This document shows positions 8,177 to 16,855 of a stretch of 35,415 bases of DNA, piece by piece. The stretch is from NCBI GenBank assembly GCA_944367535.1, contig CALVWQ010000019.1:1-35415 (forward strand). Direction: 5' to 3'. Origin of the DNA: an uncultured Clostridia bacterium. Lineage in GTDB: Bacteria > Bacillota > Clostridia > Christensenellales > Borkfalkiaceae. Both the position numbers and the translations under genes were made by a program. The notes beneath the pieces are model-generated. The model did no database searches. It was given only the letters and a program-made list of their open reading frames with translations, and had not been told where the DNA came from. The stretch's first letter is position 1, and each line of letters begins with the position of its first letter.

Positions 8177-9721
8177 TTATTTTATTTCATTTTCTATAAT
8201 TTTATCGAAAGCTTCGCTTATAATGTCGTCAGACGGTTTTCGGGTAAACGCGCTTACGACAATGGTAACCAAAATAGAATAAATCATACAGATTACGCCT
8301 ATTGTTGGCGAAAGCCCTATCCCGCTTTTCAGAGCCTGTCCGAAAGAACAGTCCCAACCGTTGAAATCATAGCCTAAAACAAATATGAGCGCGACCGTTA
8401 TAAATAGCGTGCCGATTATCGATGCCCATACGGCGGATTTTGTAACTTTTTTAGAAATGAGACCGATAACGAAAGGTCCTATGAAACAACCCGCAAGCGT
8501 TCCCCAACTTATGCCCATCAAATAGGCTATTGCCGCTATACCATAAACTTCGTTAAGAATTGCAAGCGCAAGAGAAACAGCGACAAATATAAGGCAGAAT
8601 ATTCGCATATAATTGTTTACGCGCCTGTCAGAAGCCTCTTTTCTGATATTGCCTTTATAAATATCGATAGCGACAACGGAAGCGCTCGTAAGACATACCG
8701 ACGATAAAGTGGACATGCTCGCAGATAAAATAAGAATCACTATGACTCCCATAAGCCCCGCAGGTATAACAAGATTAAGCATTTCGGGAATCACGTTATC
8801 GGAAGAAATTCCCTGAACTTCTGGGAAAAGTCCGCTTAAACCGCCAACAAAATATGCACCGAATCCTATTATAAGCGCGAATAACGTGCTGACTATCATA
8901 CCCTGGGATATAGCCTTTCTGTCCCTTATCGCATAATATTTATGTACTGTCTGCGGCAAACCGTATACCCCGACGGAAGTAAGAAGTATAAGCGCGAGAA
9001 GCGATACGGTACTGCCGTAAAAACCCGTCTTTGTGCTGTTAAAAGTAAACCATGTGAGATTCGGGTCGTTTACAAGTTCCGTCAGATTCCAACTGACCTG
9101 GTCGCTGTTAAGGAAGAAAAACACCATTAAAATAACGCCGATAAGCATTATTATTCCCTGAATAAAGTCAGACAGCGCGGTCGCGAAATATCCGCCGAAA
9201 AACAGATAAAGCGCCGTGAGTACGGCAAGACAAAGCATTATAATCCAAGTATGATTTATTCCGAAAACTATTTTAAAAAGACTTCCGAGACCATTATAAA
9301 CCGAAGCGGAATACGGAATAAGAAATACGAAGATTATTATTGCCGAAACAAGTTTTAACGCCCTGCTTCCGTATCTTTTTTCAAAAAATTCGGGCATGGT
9401 TTTAGCCCCGAGTCTTTGCGTCATGTTTTTTGTGCGTTTAGCCAATATTTTCCATGCAACGAGCGAACCGAGAACGGCATTAAAAATTCCTATCCATACC
9501 GCCGCGAGTCCGTATTCGGCGCCGAACTTACCGGCATAGCCTATAAAGATAACAGCTGAAAAATAAGTTGTACCGTATGCAAAAGCACTCATCCAACCAT
9601 TAAGCCCGTCTTTTCCGGCAAACAAAAAGTCATCAACCGACTTTGACCGGTTACGCGTATATACGGCAACGGCAATCATGCCTATGACGTAAAGCACGAG
9701 AACTATATAATCGAAAACCAT
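8177..9721 (-). CDS. Sodium:solute symporter (SSS family)
   Basis: A 514-residue membrane protein with about 13 hydrophobic segments and no other domains. It begins FDYIVLVLYVIGMIAVAVY, followed by the family hallmark DDFLFAGKDGLNGWMSAFAYGTTYFSA at about residues 30-56 (quoted across two motifs). SSS transporters import amino acids, sugars or carboxylates with sodium ions. The ATG has GGGAG six bases upstream. It is the first gene of the aryl acid operon, so its cargo is probably an aromatic acid such as phenylacetate or an aromatic amino acid. This is inferred from position only; the sequence does not give the substrate. Confidence 0.92.
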   Translation of the reverse strand: MVFDYIVLVLYVIGMIAVAVYTRNRSKSVDDFLFAGKDGLNGWMSAFAYGTTYFSAVIFIGYAGKFGAEYGLAAVWIGIFNAVLGSLVAWKILAKRTKNMTQRLGAKTMPEFFEKRYGSRALKLVSAIIIFVFLIPYSASVYNGLGSLFKIVFGINHTWIIMLCLAVLTALYLFFGGYFATALSDFIQGIIMLIGVILMVFFFLNSDQVSWNLTELVNDPNLTWFTFNSTKTGFYGSTVSLLALILLTSVGVYGLPQTVHKYYAIRDRKAISQGMIVSTLFALIIGFGAYFVGGLSGLFPEVQGISSDNVIPEMLNLVIPAGLMGVIVILILSASMSTLSSVCLTSASVVAIDIYKGNIRKEASDRRVNNYMRIFCLIFVAVSLALAILNEVYGIAAIAYLMGISWGTLAGCFIGPFVIGLISKKVTKSAVWASIIGTLFITVALIFVLGYDFNGWDCSFGQALKSGIGLSPTIGVICMIYSILVTIVVSAFTRKPSDDIISEAFDKIIENEIK

Positions 9722-9775
9722 AAACTTCTCCCGAAATTCGTCTCAAGTAAAAAATCCCAAATTAAATAAACAAAT

Positions 9776-9800
9776 TTATCAATTTTATCAATTAATTATA
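9776..9800 (-). promoter_or_regulatory. Candidate -10 box and tandem operator ahead of the symporter operon
   Basis: The minus strand reads TATAAT at 9800-9795, about 67 bases from the likely transcript start to the symporter ATG. The -35 side is weak. Immediately downstream, at about +1, is a perfect tandem 9-bp repeat: TTATCAATT on the plus strand at 9776-9784 and again at 9785-9793. A repressor bound here would block initiation. No rho-independent terminator is visible after purB, so read-through from purB is also possible. Confidence 0.35.
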
Positions 9801-9811
9801 AGTCAAACAAA

Positions 9812-11242
9812 TCAGATATTGACGCTGCCCTTGCGGCCGAGAAGTGCTGAGTGCTCTTTAAGAACAGGGTCTACTTCTTCCCCGACAAATTCCTCGACCT
9901 GCGCAGGAGCGCGTCCTATATAGAGCGAAGCATTCAATACGTCATCTAACTTTCCGTGAACGGCTCTGAATACGTCGTCTCCCTTTATCAGCTCTATAAG
10001 ATTGTTATCTTTTCCGTACATTTTGACGTTTTCCGCCGCCTTCATGGACAAAACTCTTATTTCCTCATGAAGTTCCTGTCTGTTTCCACCCGCTTTAACA
10101 CATTCCATTATGATATTTTCCGTAGCCATGAACGGAAGTTCTGCCGCGACGTGTTTTTCTATCACCTTGCGGTATACGACGAGATTTTCGGTTATATTCA
10201 TATAAAGTTTCAAGAGCCCGTCCACAGCCAAAAAACTTTGCGCTATTACGATTCGCTTATTTGCGGAATCATCCAAAGTCCTTTCAAACCACTGCGTAGA
10301 CGCGGTCATGGCGGCATTTGCGGGCATGCTCATTACAAACCTCGCGAGAGAACATAGTCTTTCGCTTCTCATGGGATTGCGTTTATATGCCATTGCCGAA
10401 GAGCCAATCTGTGTCTTTTCAAATGGTTCCTCTATTTCTTTCATGTGCTGCAACAGCCTAATATCGTTGGCAAATCTGTAACCGCTCTGCGCTATTTCGG
10501 ACAAAACCGACAACACACTGTAATCGAATTTTCTCGGATAAGTCTGACCCGTAACTTTATATACTTTCTTATACCCCATTTTTCCGACTACGCGGCGTTC
10601 GAGTTCCTTTACCTTTTCACCGTCATTATCGAACAAATCCATAAAACTCGCCTGCGTACCGGTTGTACCCTTCACGCCGCGAAGTTTTACCTTGTTTTTC
10701 AAGTCTTTTAACGAACGATAATCCATAAGGAGGTCTTCGAGCCACAGACACGCACGTTTTCCGACGGTTGTAAGTTGCGCGGGTTGCAGGTGAGTAAATC
10801 CGAGCGTAGGTACATCCTTATAAGCAAGGGCAAACTTTTTAAGATTATCAATGACGTTTACAAGTTTAGCGAGAACTATGTCGAGCGCATTATCTATTAC
10901 AATGATTTCGGCATTATCGGTAACAAAACAACTAGTCGCTCCGAGATGAATTATTCCCGCCGCTTTTTTAGCCTGTTCGCCATAAGCCTTGACATGCGCC
11001 ATAACATCATGCCTTACCGAACGCTCGTATTTATCCGCAACGTCGAAATTTATATCGTTTTCGTATTTTTTCAGATCTATTATCTGCTCATCGGTGATAT
11101 TAAGCCCGAGTTCCTTTTCGCTCTCGGCAAGAGCAATCCAAAGCTTTCTCCACAGACCGTACTTTTTATTGTCCGAAAAATTTACCGACATCTCCTCTGA
11201 CGCATATCTGGTAATAAGCGGATTATTATAATATTCGTGCAT
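9812..11242 (-). CDS. purB: Adenylosuccinate lyase, long human-like type
   Basis: A 476-residue member of the fumarase/aspartase superfamily. It splits adenylosuccinate to AMP and fumarate, and SAICAR to AICAR and fumarate, in purine synthesis. The signature loop GSSAMAYKRNPMRSE begins at residue 280 with the catalytic serine; the usual proline after SSAM is alanine. The following STQWFERTLDDSANKR and ELPFMATENIIM closely recall human ADSL rather than the shorter Bacillus PurB. The start at 11242 is preferred because GGAG lies six bases upstream; the ATG at 11254 overlaps that binding site and has none of its own. No purine genes are adjacent. Confidence 0.95.
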   Translation of the reverse strand: MHEYYNNPLITRYASEEMSVNFSDNKKYGLWRKLWIALAESEKELGLNITDEQIIDLKKYENDINFDVADKYERSVRHDVMAHVKAYGEQAKKAAGIIHLGATSCFVTDNAEIIVIDNALDIVLAKLVNVIDNLKKFALAYKDVPTLGFTHLQPAQLTTVGKRACLWLEDLLMDYRSLKDLKNKVKLRGVKGTTGTQASFMDLFDNDGEKVKELERRVVGKMGYKKVYKVTGQTYPRKFDYSVLSVLSEIAQSGYRFANDIRLLQHMKEIEEPFEKTQIGSSAMAYKRNPMRSERLCSLARFVMSMPANAAMTASTQWFERTLDDSANKRIVIAQSFLAVDGLLKLYMNITENLVVYRKVIEKHVAAELPFMATENIIMECVKAGGNRQELHEEIRVLSMKAAENVKMYGKDNNLIELIKGDDVFRAVHGKLDDVLNASLYIGRAPAQVEEFVGEEVDPVLKEHSALLGRKGSVNI

Positions 11243-11284
11243 CGCCTTCTCCATTTTTTTATTTATATTTTAACATACTTTTTC

Positions 11285-11313
11285 AGTATATCATTTTTTG
11301 ACAGTTTTGTAAA
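11285..11313 (-). promoter_or_regulatory. purB promoter
   Basis: On the minus strand TTTACA (11313-11308) and TATACT (11290-11285) are separated by exactly 17 bases. The predicted transcript start is about 35 bases ahead of the purB ATG, too short a leader for a riboswitch. Confidence 0.6.
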
Positions 11314-11387
11314 TATAAAAATCCCCCATTTTACTCTTAATTTACATTTTTTTGTCCGATTACCCCGTCCATTCGATATATTATCAC

Positions 11388-11416
11388 TTGACTATGTTTT
11401 TGATTTATTATATAAT
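11388..11416 (+). promoter_or_regulatory. leuS promoter
   Basis: TTGACT (11388-11393), a 17-base spacer and a perfect TATAAT (11411-11416) form a strong sigma-A-type promoter pointing at leuS. Transcription would start near 11423, giving a leader of only about 50 bases. That leaves no room for a T-box. Confidence 0.8.
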
Positions 11417-11473
11417 ATACCATAAAGCGTAAAAGCAAATTTTTACTTGTTTTACGGAGGCTTAAAACCATAT

Positions 11474-13915
11474 ATGGACATGAAAAAGATTGAGAAGAAG
11501 TGGCAGGCGATTTGGGAAAAAGAAAAAATCGCCAATTTTAATCCAAAAAACATCGATAAGAAATATTATTGTCTTGAAATGTTTTCCTACCCTTCCGCTG
11601 CAAAACTGCACCTGGGACACTGGTACAACTACGGTCCCACCGACAGTTTTGTGCGCTACAAAAAAATGAAAGGTTACGAAACTTTTCAGCCCATGGGGTT
11701 CGACGCTTTCGGGCTTCCCGCCGAAAATTATGCAATCAAAACCGGAATTCATCCGAAAGACTCCACCGAAAAAAATATCGCCAACATGGAGCAGACGCTC
11801 AGAGAAATGGGCGCGCTTTTCGATTGGAATGCCGAAGTCAAAACATGCAACGAGGATTATTACAAATGGACACAGTGGCTTTTTCTTAAACTTTACGAAA
11901 AAGGACTCGCTTACAGAAAAGAAGCGCCCGTCAACTGGTGCCCCAGCTGTAAAACCGTTCTCGCGAACGAACAGGTCGTGAACGGCGAATGCGAACGCTG
12001 CGGCGCCACGGTCGTAAAAAAAGACCTCACGCAATGGTTTTTCAAAATAACCGATTACGCCGAGGAGCTTCTGCAAGGGTTAAAGGACCTTGACTGGCCC
12101 GAAAAGACAAAACTCATGCAGAAAAACTGGATTGGCAAATCGATAGGCGCGGAAATTGAATTTACTTGCGAAAGCGGCGATAAGTTCAAAGTATTTACAA
12201 CGCGCGCGGATACCCTGTTTGTTGTTTCGTTTATTGTATTTGCGCCCGAACATCCCCTGGTCAAAAAACTCACTTCCGACGGGCAGCGCGAAGAGGTGGA
12301 AAAATATCTTTACGAAGCTTCCAAAGCAAACGAAATTGAACGTCTTTCCACCACTCGCGAAAAGACAGGCGTATATATAGGTCATAACGCCATAAACCCC
12401 ATAAACGGGAAAGCCGTACCGATTTATGTCGCGGATTATGTACTCTATTCTTACGGAACGGGTGCCGTAATGGGCGTTCCTTCGGGCGACGAACGAGACT
12501 TTGAATTCGCCACGAAATACAATCTCCCCATCGTCAGAGTAACAAAGGGTATAAACTGCAACGACGATCTCCCCTTCCACGAAGAAGGCATTATAGTCAA
12601 CAGCAAAGGTTTCGACGGCATGACTACGCAGGAAGGCAGAAAAGCAATCGTCAACAAACTGATTCAGGAAGGCAAGGCGGAATATAAAATAAATTACAGG
12701 CTACGCGACTGGCTGGTTTCGCGTCAGCGTTATTGGGGCGCACCAATTCCCGTCGTATATTGCGAAAAGTGCGGCATAGTGCCTGTACCTTATTCGGAAC
12801 TGCCGGTCAGACTTCCTTACGACGTAGAATTTACGCCGGACGGAGAATCTCCTCTCGCAAAACACAAAGGGTTTATGGAAACCAAATGTCCAGTTTGCGG
12901 AGGTCCCGCTCACAGAGACCCCGATACACTAGATACGTTCGTGTGTTCGAGTTGGTACTATCTGAGATATCCCGACGCTCACAACGCAAAAGAGCCGTTT
13001 AATCCCGATATCATAAATAAAATGCTCCCCGTCGACAAATACGTCGGCGGCGCAGAACATGCCTGCATGCACCTTTTATACGCGAGATTTATTACTAAAG
13101 CGCTTCGCGATATGGGATATCTTAATTTTGACGAACCTTTCAAATCGCTTGTGCATCAAGGCGTTATACTCGGCCCCGACGGGCTCAGGATGAGTAAATC
13201 CAAGGGAAACATTGTTGCCCCCGACCCCTATGTGGAAGAATACGGCGCGGACGTTTTAAGGCTCTATCTTATGTTCGGTTTCTCATACACCGAGGGCGGA
13301 CCGTGGAACGACGACGGAATCAAGGCGATTACGAAGTTTCTCGACAGAATAGAAAGACTTGCCGCAAAAATCAATTCTCTGCCCGTTGACAAAAACGCCG
13401 ACAAGCACGCTCCCAACGGAAAAGAAGAAAAAGCGCTCTTATATGCCGTCAACTATGCGATTAAATGCGTGGACAGAGACATGGATTCCTTCTCGTTCAA
13501 TACCGCCGTCGCAAGGCTTATGGAATTATTGAACGCAATATATAAATACGACGGAGCTGAAACGGAAAAAAATATTCCGCTGTTTAAAGACTGTTTCAAA
13601 AAACTCGTTCTGCTTCTTGCACCCTGCGCGCCGCATTTTGCGGAGGAAATTTGGGAAGGACTCGGGAATAAAACTTCTGTTTTCTATTCCAAATATCCCG
13701 AATGCGATGAATCCGCTCTCACGCTCGACGAAGTCGAAGTCGCGGTGCAAATAAACAGTAAGATGCGTACAAAACTCGTCGTGCCGAGCGAAATAGACGA
13801 ACAGGGAATCAGGGAAATTATAGAAAAAGACGAAAAACTTGCTGCCGAAATTAACGGCAGAGAAATCAAAAAATTGATAATCGTGCCTAAACGGCTGATT
13901 AACATCATATTATAA
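11474..13915 (+). CDS. leuS: Leucyl-tRNA synthetase
   Basis: An 813-residue class Ia synthetase that charges tRNA-Leu in the cytoplasm. The HIGH motif is HLGH at residues 46-49 and the KMSKS motif is RMSKS at 572-576. Between them is the CP1 editing domain, with TTRADTLF and [16 protein letters not shown]. Zinc-type cysteine pairs are seen in CPSC...CERC and CEKC...CPVC. The C-terminal domain ends with the LeuS-typical [21 protein letters not shown]. The longest frame would begin with TTG at 11447, ahead of the GGAGG at 11456-11460. The ATG at 11474, 13 bases after that site, gives the usual N-terminus (KIEKKWQ). ATG 11480 is an alternative. It is followed after about 30 bases by the ATPase gene. 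Confidence 0.97.
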   Translation: MDMKKIEKKWQAIWEKEKIANFNPKNIDKKYYCLEMFSYPSAAKLHLGHWYNYGPTDSFVRYKKMKGYETFQPMGFDAFGLPAENYAIKTGIHPKDSTEKNIANMEQTLREMGALFDWNAEVKTCNEDYYKWTQWLFLKLYEKGLAYRKEAPVNWCPSCKTVLANEQVVNGECERCGATVVKKDLTQWFFKITDYAEELLQGLKDLDWPEKTKLMQKNWIGKSIGAEIEFTCESGDKFKVFTTRADTLFVVSFIVFAPEHPLVKKLTSDGQREEVEKYLYEASKANEIERLSTTREKTGVYIGHNAINPINGKAVPIYVADYVLYSYGTGAVMGVPSGDERDFEFATKYNLPIVRVTKGINCNDDLPFHEEGIIVNSKGFDGMTTQEGRKAIVNKLIQEGKAEYKINYRLRDWLVSRQRYWGAPIPVVYCEKCGIVPVPYSELPVRLPYDVEFTPDGESPLAKHKGFMETKCPVCGGPAHRDPDTLDTFVCSSWYYLRYPDAHNAKEPFNPDIINKMLPVDKYVGGAEHACMHLLYARFITKALRDMGYLNFDEPFKSLVHQGVILGPDGLRMSKSKGNIVAPDPYVEEYGADVLRLYLMFGFSYTEGGPWNDDGIKAITKFLDRIERLAAKINSLPVDKNADKHAPNGKEEKALLYAVNYAIKCVDRDMDSFSFNTAVARLMELLNAIYKYDGAETEKNIPLFKDCFKKLVLLLAPCAPHFAEEIWEGLGNKTSVFYSKYPECDESALTLDEVEVAVQINSKMRTKLVVPSEIDEQGIREIIEKDEKLAAEINGREIKKLIIVPKRLINIIL

Positions 13916-13945
13916 TTTACAAACTGAGAAACCGAGAGTGTGATT

Positions 13946-16369
13946 ATGAAAAAAAGAACCGAATCAGACGTTACGCAAATCGAAAGATTTTACCCATCCC
14001 CCAGCACCGGCCTTACCGCCGAACAAGTTGCAAAACGAACTGCGAGCGCGTTAACCAATCATGTTGAACAAAAATACTCAAAATCTTATTTGAGCATTTT
14101 TATCGGAAATATCTGCACAGTATTTAATCTTTTGGGACTTATAGTATTCATTGCGCTGTTAAGTGTCGGCGCAGGTCTTTTCGATTTTGTTTTCGTCATC
14201 ATTTACATAGCTAATTTCAGTATAGGTATTATTCAGGAAATCAGAGCGAAACACTGCATCGAAAAACTTTCGCTTCTAGCAAACAAAAACTTTAAGGTCG
14301 TGAGAGATGGTGAAAACAAAGAAATTGCAATAAGCGAAATAGTCCTTGACGACGTAATCGTTCTCGGTATCGGCGACCAGATTCCTGCCGACTGCAAAAT
14401 ACTGTCGGGCAACGTCGAAGTAAACGAATCGCTGCTCACGGGAGAATCCGTGCCCGTAAAAAAACAAGAAGGAGACGAACTTTTCGCAGCAAGTTTCATC
14501 GTAGCCGGAAATTGTTATGCGCAGGCTGTCAAAGTCGGCAAAGACAATTATGCCGCACAGCTCTCCGCAAAGGCAAAAAAATACAGAAAACCGCGTTCGG
14601 AGCTGATGCAATCTTTAAGAATTTTTATCAAAACCGTCGCGCTCGTCATTGTCCCGATGGCTACCGCGTATATGATTAAATCGGCAGTGATTTTAGATGT
14701 TTCCGTTCCCGAATCCATAAGACGCACATCGACTGTGGTTATAGGAATGATTCCTTCTGGAATGTTTCTTCTTACAAGCGTCGCGCTTGCCGTGGGAATA
14801 ATAAAACTCGCGAGACACAAAACGCTCGTTCAGGACCTCTACTCTCTCGAAATGCTCGCACGCGTGGATACAATCTGTTTCGATAAGACAGGCACCATAA
14901 CCGACGGGAATATGAGCGTTACGGACGTTGTTCCACTGCAAGACGGTTTCGATATCAAAAAAATTGTCTCATCGGTTGTCGGAACGCTTAAAGACACAAA
15001 TCAGACCGCTTACGCGCTTCGCAATTATTTCGGAGAAACAGCAGAGTTAAATGCAACTGCCGCCCTCCCCTTTAATTCTTCACGTAAATTGTCAGCCGTA
15101 ACGTTTGGAAAAGACGGAACATACGCAATAGGCGCCCCCGAATTTATCCTCGCTCACGAACAGTTTAAAAATATCCAAAAAGATATAGAGTCTTATTCCG
15201 CAAAGGGTTTAAGAGTAATACTTCTCGCACATAGCAAATCTGCAATCGAGAACGATAATGTCAAAAAAGATTTTTCGCCTGTGGCCTTAATTTTGATTGC
15301 CGACAATATTCGTCCCGAAGCATTCGATACGGTAAAATGGTTTAAGGATAACGACGTCGCAATAAAGGTAATTTCCGGCGACAACCCTATTACCGTCGCA
15401 GAGGTTTCTAAACGCGTCGGAATCGAAAACGCGGATAAGTTTATAAGTCTCGAAGGATTGAGCGACGAAGAAGTTGCGGCGGCCGCAAACGAATATACCG
15501 TATTCGGAAGAGTTACGCCCGAACAGAAAGCCATACTCGTAAAGGCTATGAAACAGGAAGGTCATACAACCGCCATGACGGGCGACGGCGTAAACGATAT
15601 AATCGCATTGAAAGAGGCAGATTGCGCCATTACGGTGGCAAGCGGCAGCGAGGCGGCGAGAAACGTTGCCCACCTCGTACTGATGGACAATAACTTTAAC
15701 TCCATGCCCAAAGTCGTGCACGAAGGCAGACGCGTTATTAACAATGTTCAAGGTTCCGCCTCATTGTATCTGATGAAAACATTTTTCACAATGATGCTTT
15801 CATTTATTATACTTTGGATTCCGAAAGTAGCCATTTATCCGTTTACCTTAAAACAAATGAATATCCTTGAAATCGCTGTAATCGGTATCCCCTCTTTCTT
15901 CCTTTCTCTTCAACCTAACGACGCGCGCATTAAAGGCACGTTTATTAAGAATGTCCTCTTTAAATCCGTCCCGAGTGCACTGCTTATGGTAATAAGCGTA
16001 GGTCTAGTGGGATTGATAAAAATTTTCGACACAACCGCTTCCGACGAAACTTATTCGACCATGGGAATACTTGCCCTCACTCTCGCGGGAGCCGTAAATT
16101 TATTTATGATATGCCGGCCGTTTAACAACTATCGCAGAATACTCTTTTCAATCGTAGCCGTCATAATTGCGGCAGTCATTCTGGTGGTGATTTTCTTAGG
16201 ACTTAATTTCCTCGGGCTTGTCCGCTTGGCGCTCGAAAATAACGGGTACAGACATATACTTTTCGTTTTGGCAATATTCCTTCTAGATTTCCCGCTGTCG
16301 CTGCTTTTGCAAAAAATATATTCGATGCTTAGAACAAAAAACATCAAAACGGAAAAAGATTGTGTCTGA
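13946..16369 (+). CDS. Cation-transporting P-type ATPase
   Basis: An 807-residue membrane pump of the HAD-type P-ATPases. It carries the actuator motif TGES (165-168), the phosphorylated aspartate D313 in DKTGT, and the hinge GDGVND (546-551). About ten hydrophobic segments are present: pairs near residues 50-100, around 225-290, and six after 610. The membrane-4 ion site reads IPSG (269-272) instead of the PEGL of classical calcium and sodium pumps. There is no N-terminal heavy-metal domain and no CPC motif, so copper and zinc type is unlikely. It may belong to the CtpE-like group, for which calcium uptake has been proposed, but the ion is uncertain. The ATG at 13946 is favoured over the upstream GTG because GAGAG precedes it. 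It is probably co-transcribed with leuS. Confidence 0.9.
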   Translation: MKKRTESDVTQIERFYPSPSTGLTAEQVAKRTASALTNHVEQKYSKSYLSIFIGNICTVFNLLGLIVFIALLSVGAGLFDFVFVIIYIANFSIGIIQEIRAKHCIEKLSLLANKNFKVVRDGENKEIAISEIVLDDVIVLGIGDQIPADCKILSGNVEVNESLLTGESVPVKKQEGDELFAASFIVAGNCYAQAVKVGKDNYAAQLSAKAKKYRKPRSELMQSLRIFIKTVALVIVPMATAYMIKSAVILDVSVPESIRRTSTVVIGMIPSGMFLLTSVALAVGIIKLARHKTLVQDLYSLEMLARVDTICFDKTGTITDGNMSVTDVVPLQDGFDIKKIVSSVVGTLKDTNQTAYALRNYFGETAELNATAALPFNSSRKLSAVTFGKDGTYAIGAPEFILAHEQFKNIQKDIESYSAKGLRVILLAHSKSAIENDNVKKDFSPVALILIADNIRPEAFDTVKWFKDNDVAIKVISGDNPITVAEVSKRVGIENADKFISLEGLSDEEVAAAANEYTVFGRVTPEQKAILVKAMKQEGHTTAMTGDGVNDIIALKEADCAITVASGSEAARNVAHLVLMDNNFNSMPKVVHEGRRVINNVQGSASLYLMKTFFTMMLSFIILWIPKVAIYPFTLKQMNILEIAVIGIPSFFLSLQPNDARIKGTFIKNVLFKSVPSALLMVISVGLVGLIKIFDTTASDETYSTMGILALTLAGAVNLFMICRPFNNYRRILFSIVAVIIAAVILVVIFLGLNFLGLVRLALENNGYRHILFVLAIFLLDFPLSLLLQKIYSMLRTKNIKTEKDCV

Positions 16370-16443
16370 TTTTATATTATTTTATAAATAATATATTTTA
16401 AATAATAACACATAAAAAAATTTTCTGCCCAATTTGCAAATAT

Positions 16444-16480
16444 AAACCCCCTGTCGGCAAATCCGCTAACAGGGGGTTTT
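16444..16480. terminator. Bidirectional terminator between the P-type ATPase and acpP
   Basis: A perfect 11-bp inverted repeat, AAACCCCCTGT (16444-16454) and ACAGGGGGTTT (16469-16479), with a further CGG/CCG pairing inside the loop. It is followed by T-rich sequence on the plus strand and by TTTATATTT on the minus strand. It lies between two convergent genes and should end both transcripts. Confidence 0.85.
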
Positions 16481-16539
16481 AATAAATAATTTTTAATGTA
16501 TTAAAAATATTAAAAGTGTTTATTAAAAATTTATAAACT

Positions 16540-16770
16540 TTATTTTACGGAATTTATAAGGTTAATTATATCGCCTACCGTCTTTATATTAACGGCGTCG
16601 TCTTCCGAAACCGTAATATTGAATTCTTCTTCAAGATTCATGAGCATTTCCATAACATCAAGTGAGTCTGCACCGAGGTCTTTGACCACCTCTTTATCTT
16701 CCGTAATTTCTGCAACGGGTTTATTGAGTTGTTTGGCGATAAGTTCCTTTATTGTTTCAGCCGATACCAT
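16540..16770 (-). CDS. acpP: Acyl carrier protein
   Basis: A 76-residue acidic four-helix protein that carries acyl chains on a phosphopantetheine arm during fatty acid synthesis. The arm is attached at S36 in LGADSLD; EEFNITVSEDDA and TVGDIINLI complete the typical ACP pattern. GGAGG stands ten bases before the ATG. No fatty acid synthesis genes adjoin it: upstream is the GH13 gene of the glycogen operon and downstream is the bidirectional terminator. It may serve general fatty acid synthesis as a stand-alone gene or a dedicated partner encoded elsewhere. Confidence 0.93.
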   Translation of the reverse strand: MVSAETIKELIAKQLNKPVAEITEDKEVVKDLGADSLDVMEMLMNLEEEFNITVSEDDAVNIKTVGDIINLINSVK

Positions 16771-16806
16771 TTTATTTTTTCCTCCATTGAATTATATTCT
16801 TATTTT

Positions 16807-16835
16807 ATAATATTTTAAATTTTTTTGCAAGTAAA
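16807..16835 (-). promoter_or_regulatory. Candidate acpP promoter
   Basis: On the minus strand TTTACT (16835-16830) and TATTAT (16812-16807) are 17 bases apart, about 30 bases before the ACP binding site and start. The region is very AT-rich, so chance matches are likely. No terminator is visible between the GH13 gene and acpP, so read-through from the glycogen operon is also possible. Confidence 0.4.
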
Positions 16836-16855
16836 TGTTTAGTCAATTTATATTT

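Noticed and set aside
11447-11473. LeuS start at the TTG at 11447
   Set aside because: The GGAGG binding site lies within this stretch, so translation must start after it.
11462-12580. Long minus-strand open frames opposite leuS
   Set aside because: They lack binding sites and recognisable protein motifs and mirror the codon structure of leuS, which is certain.
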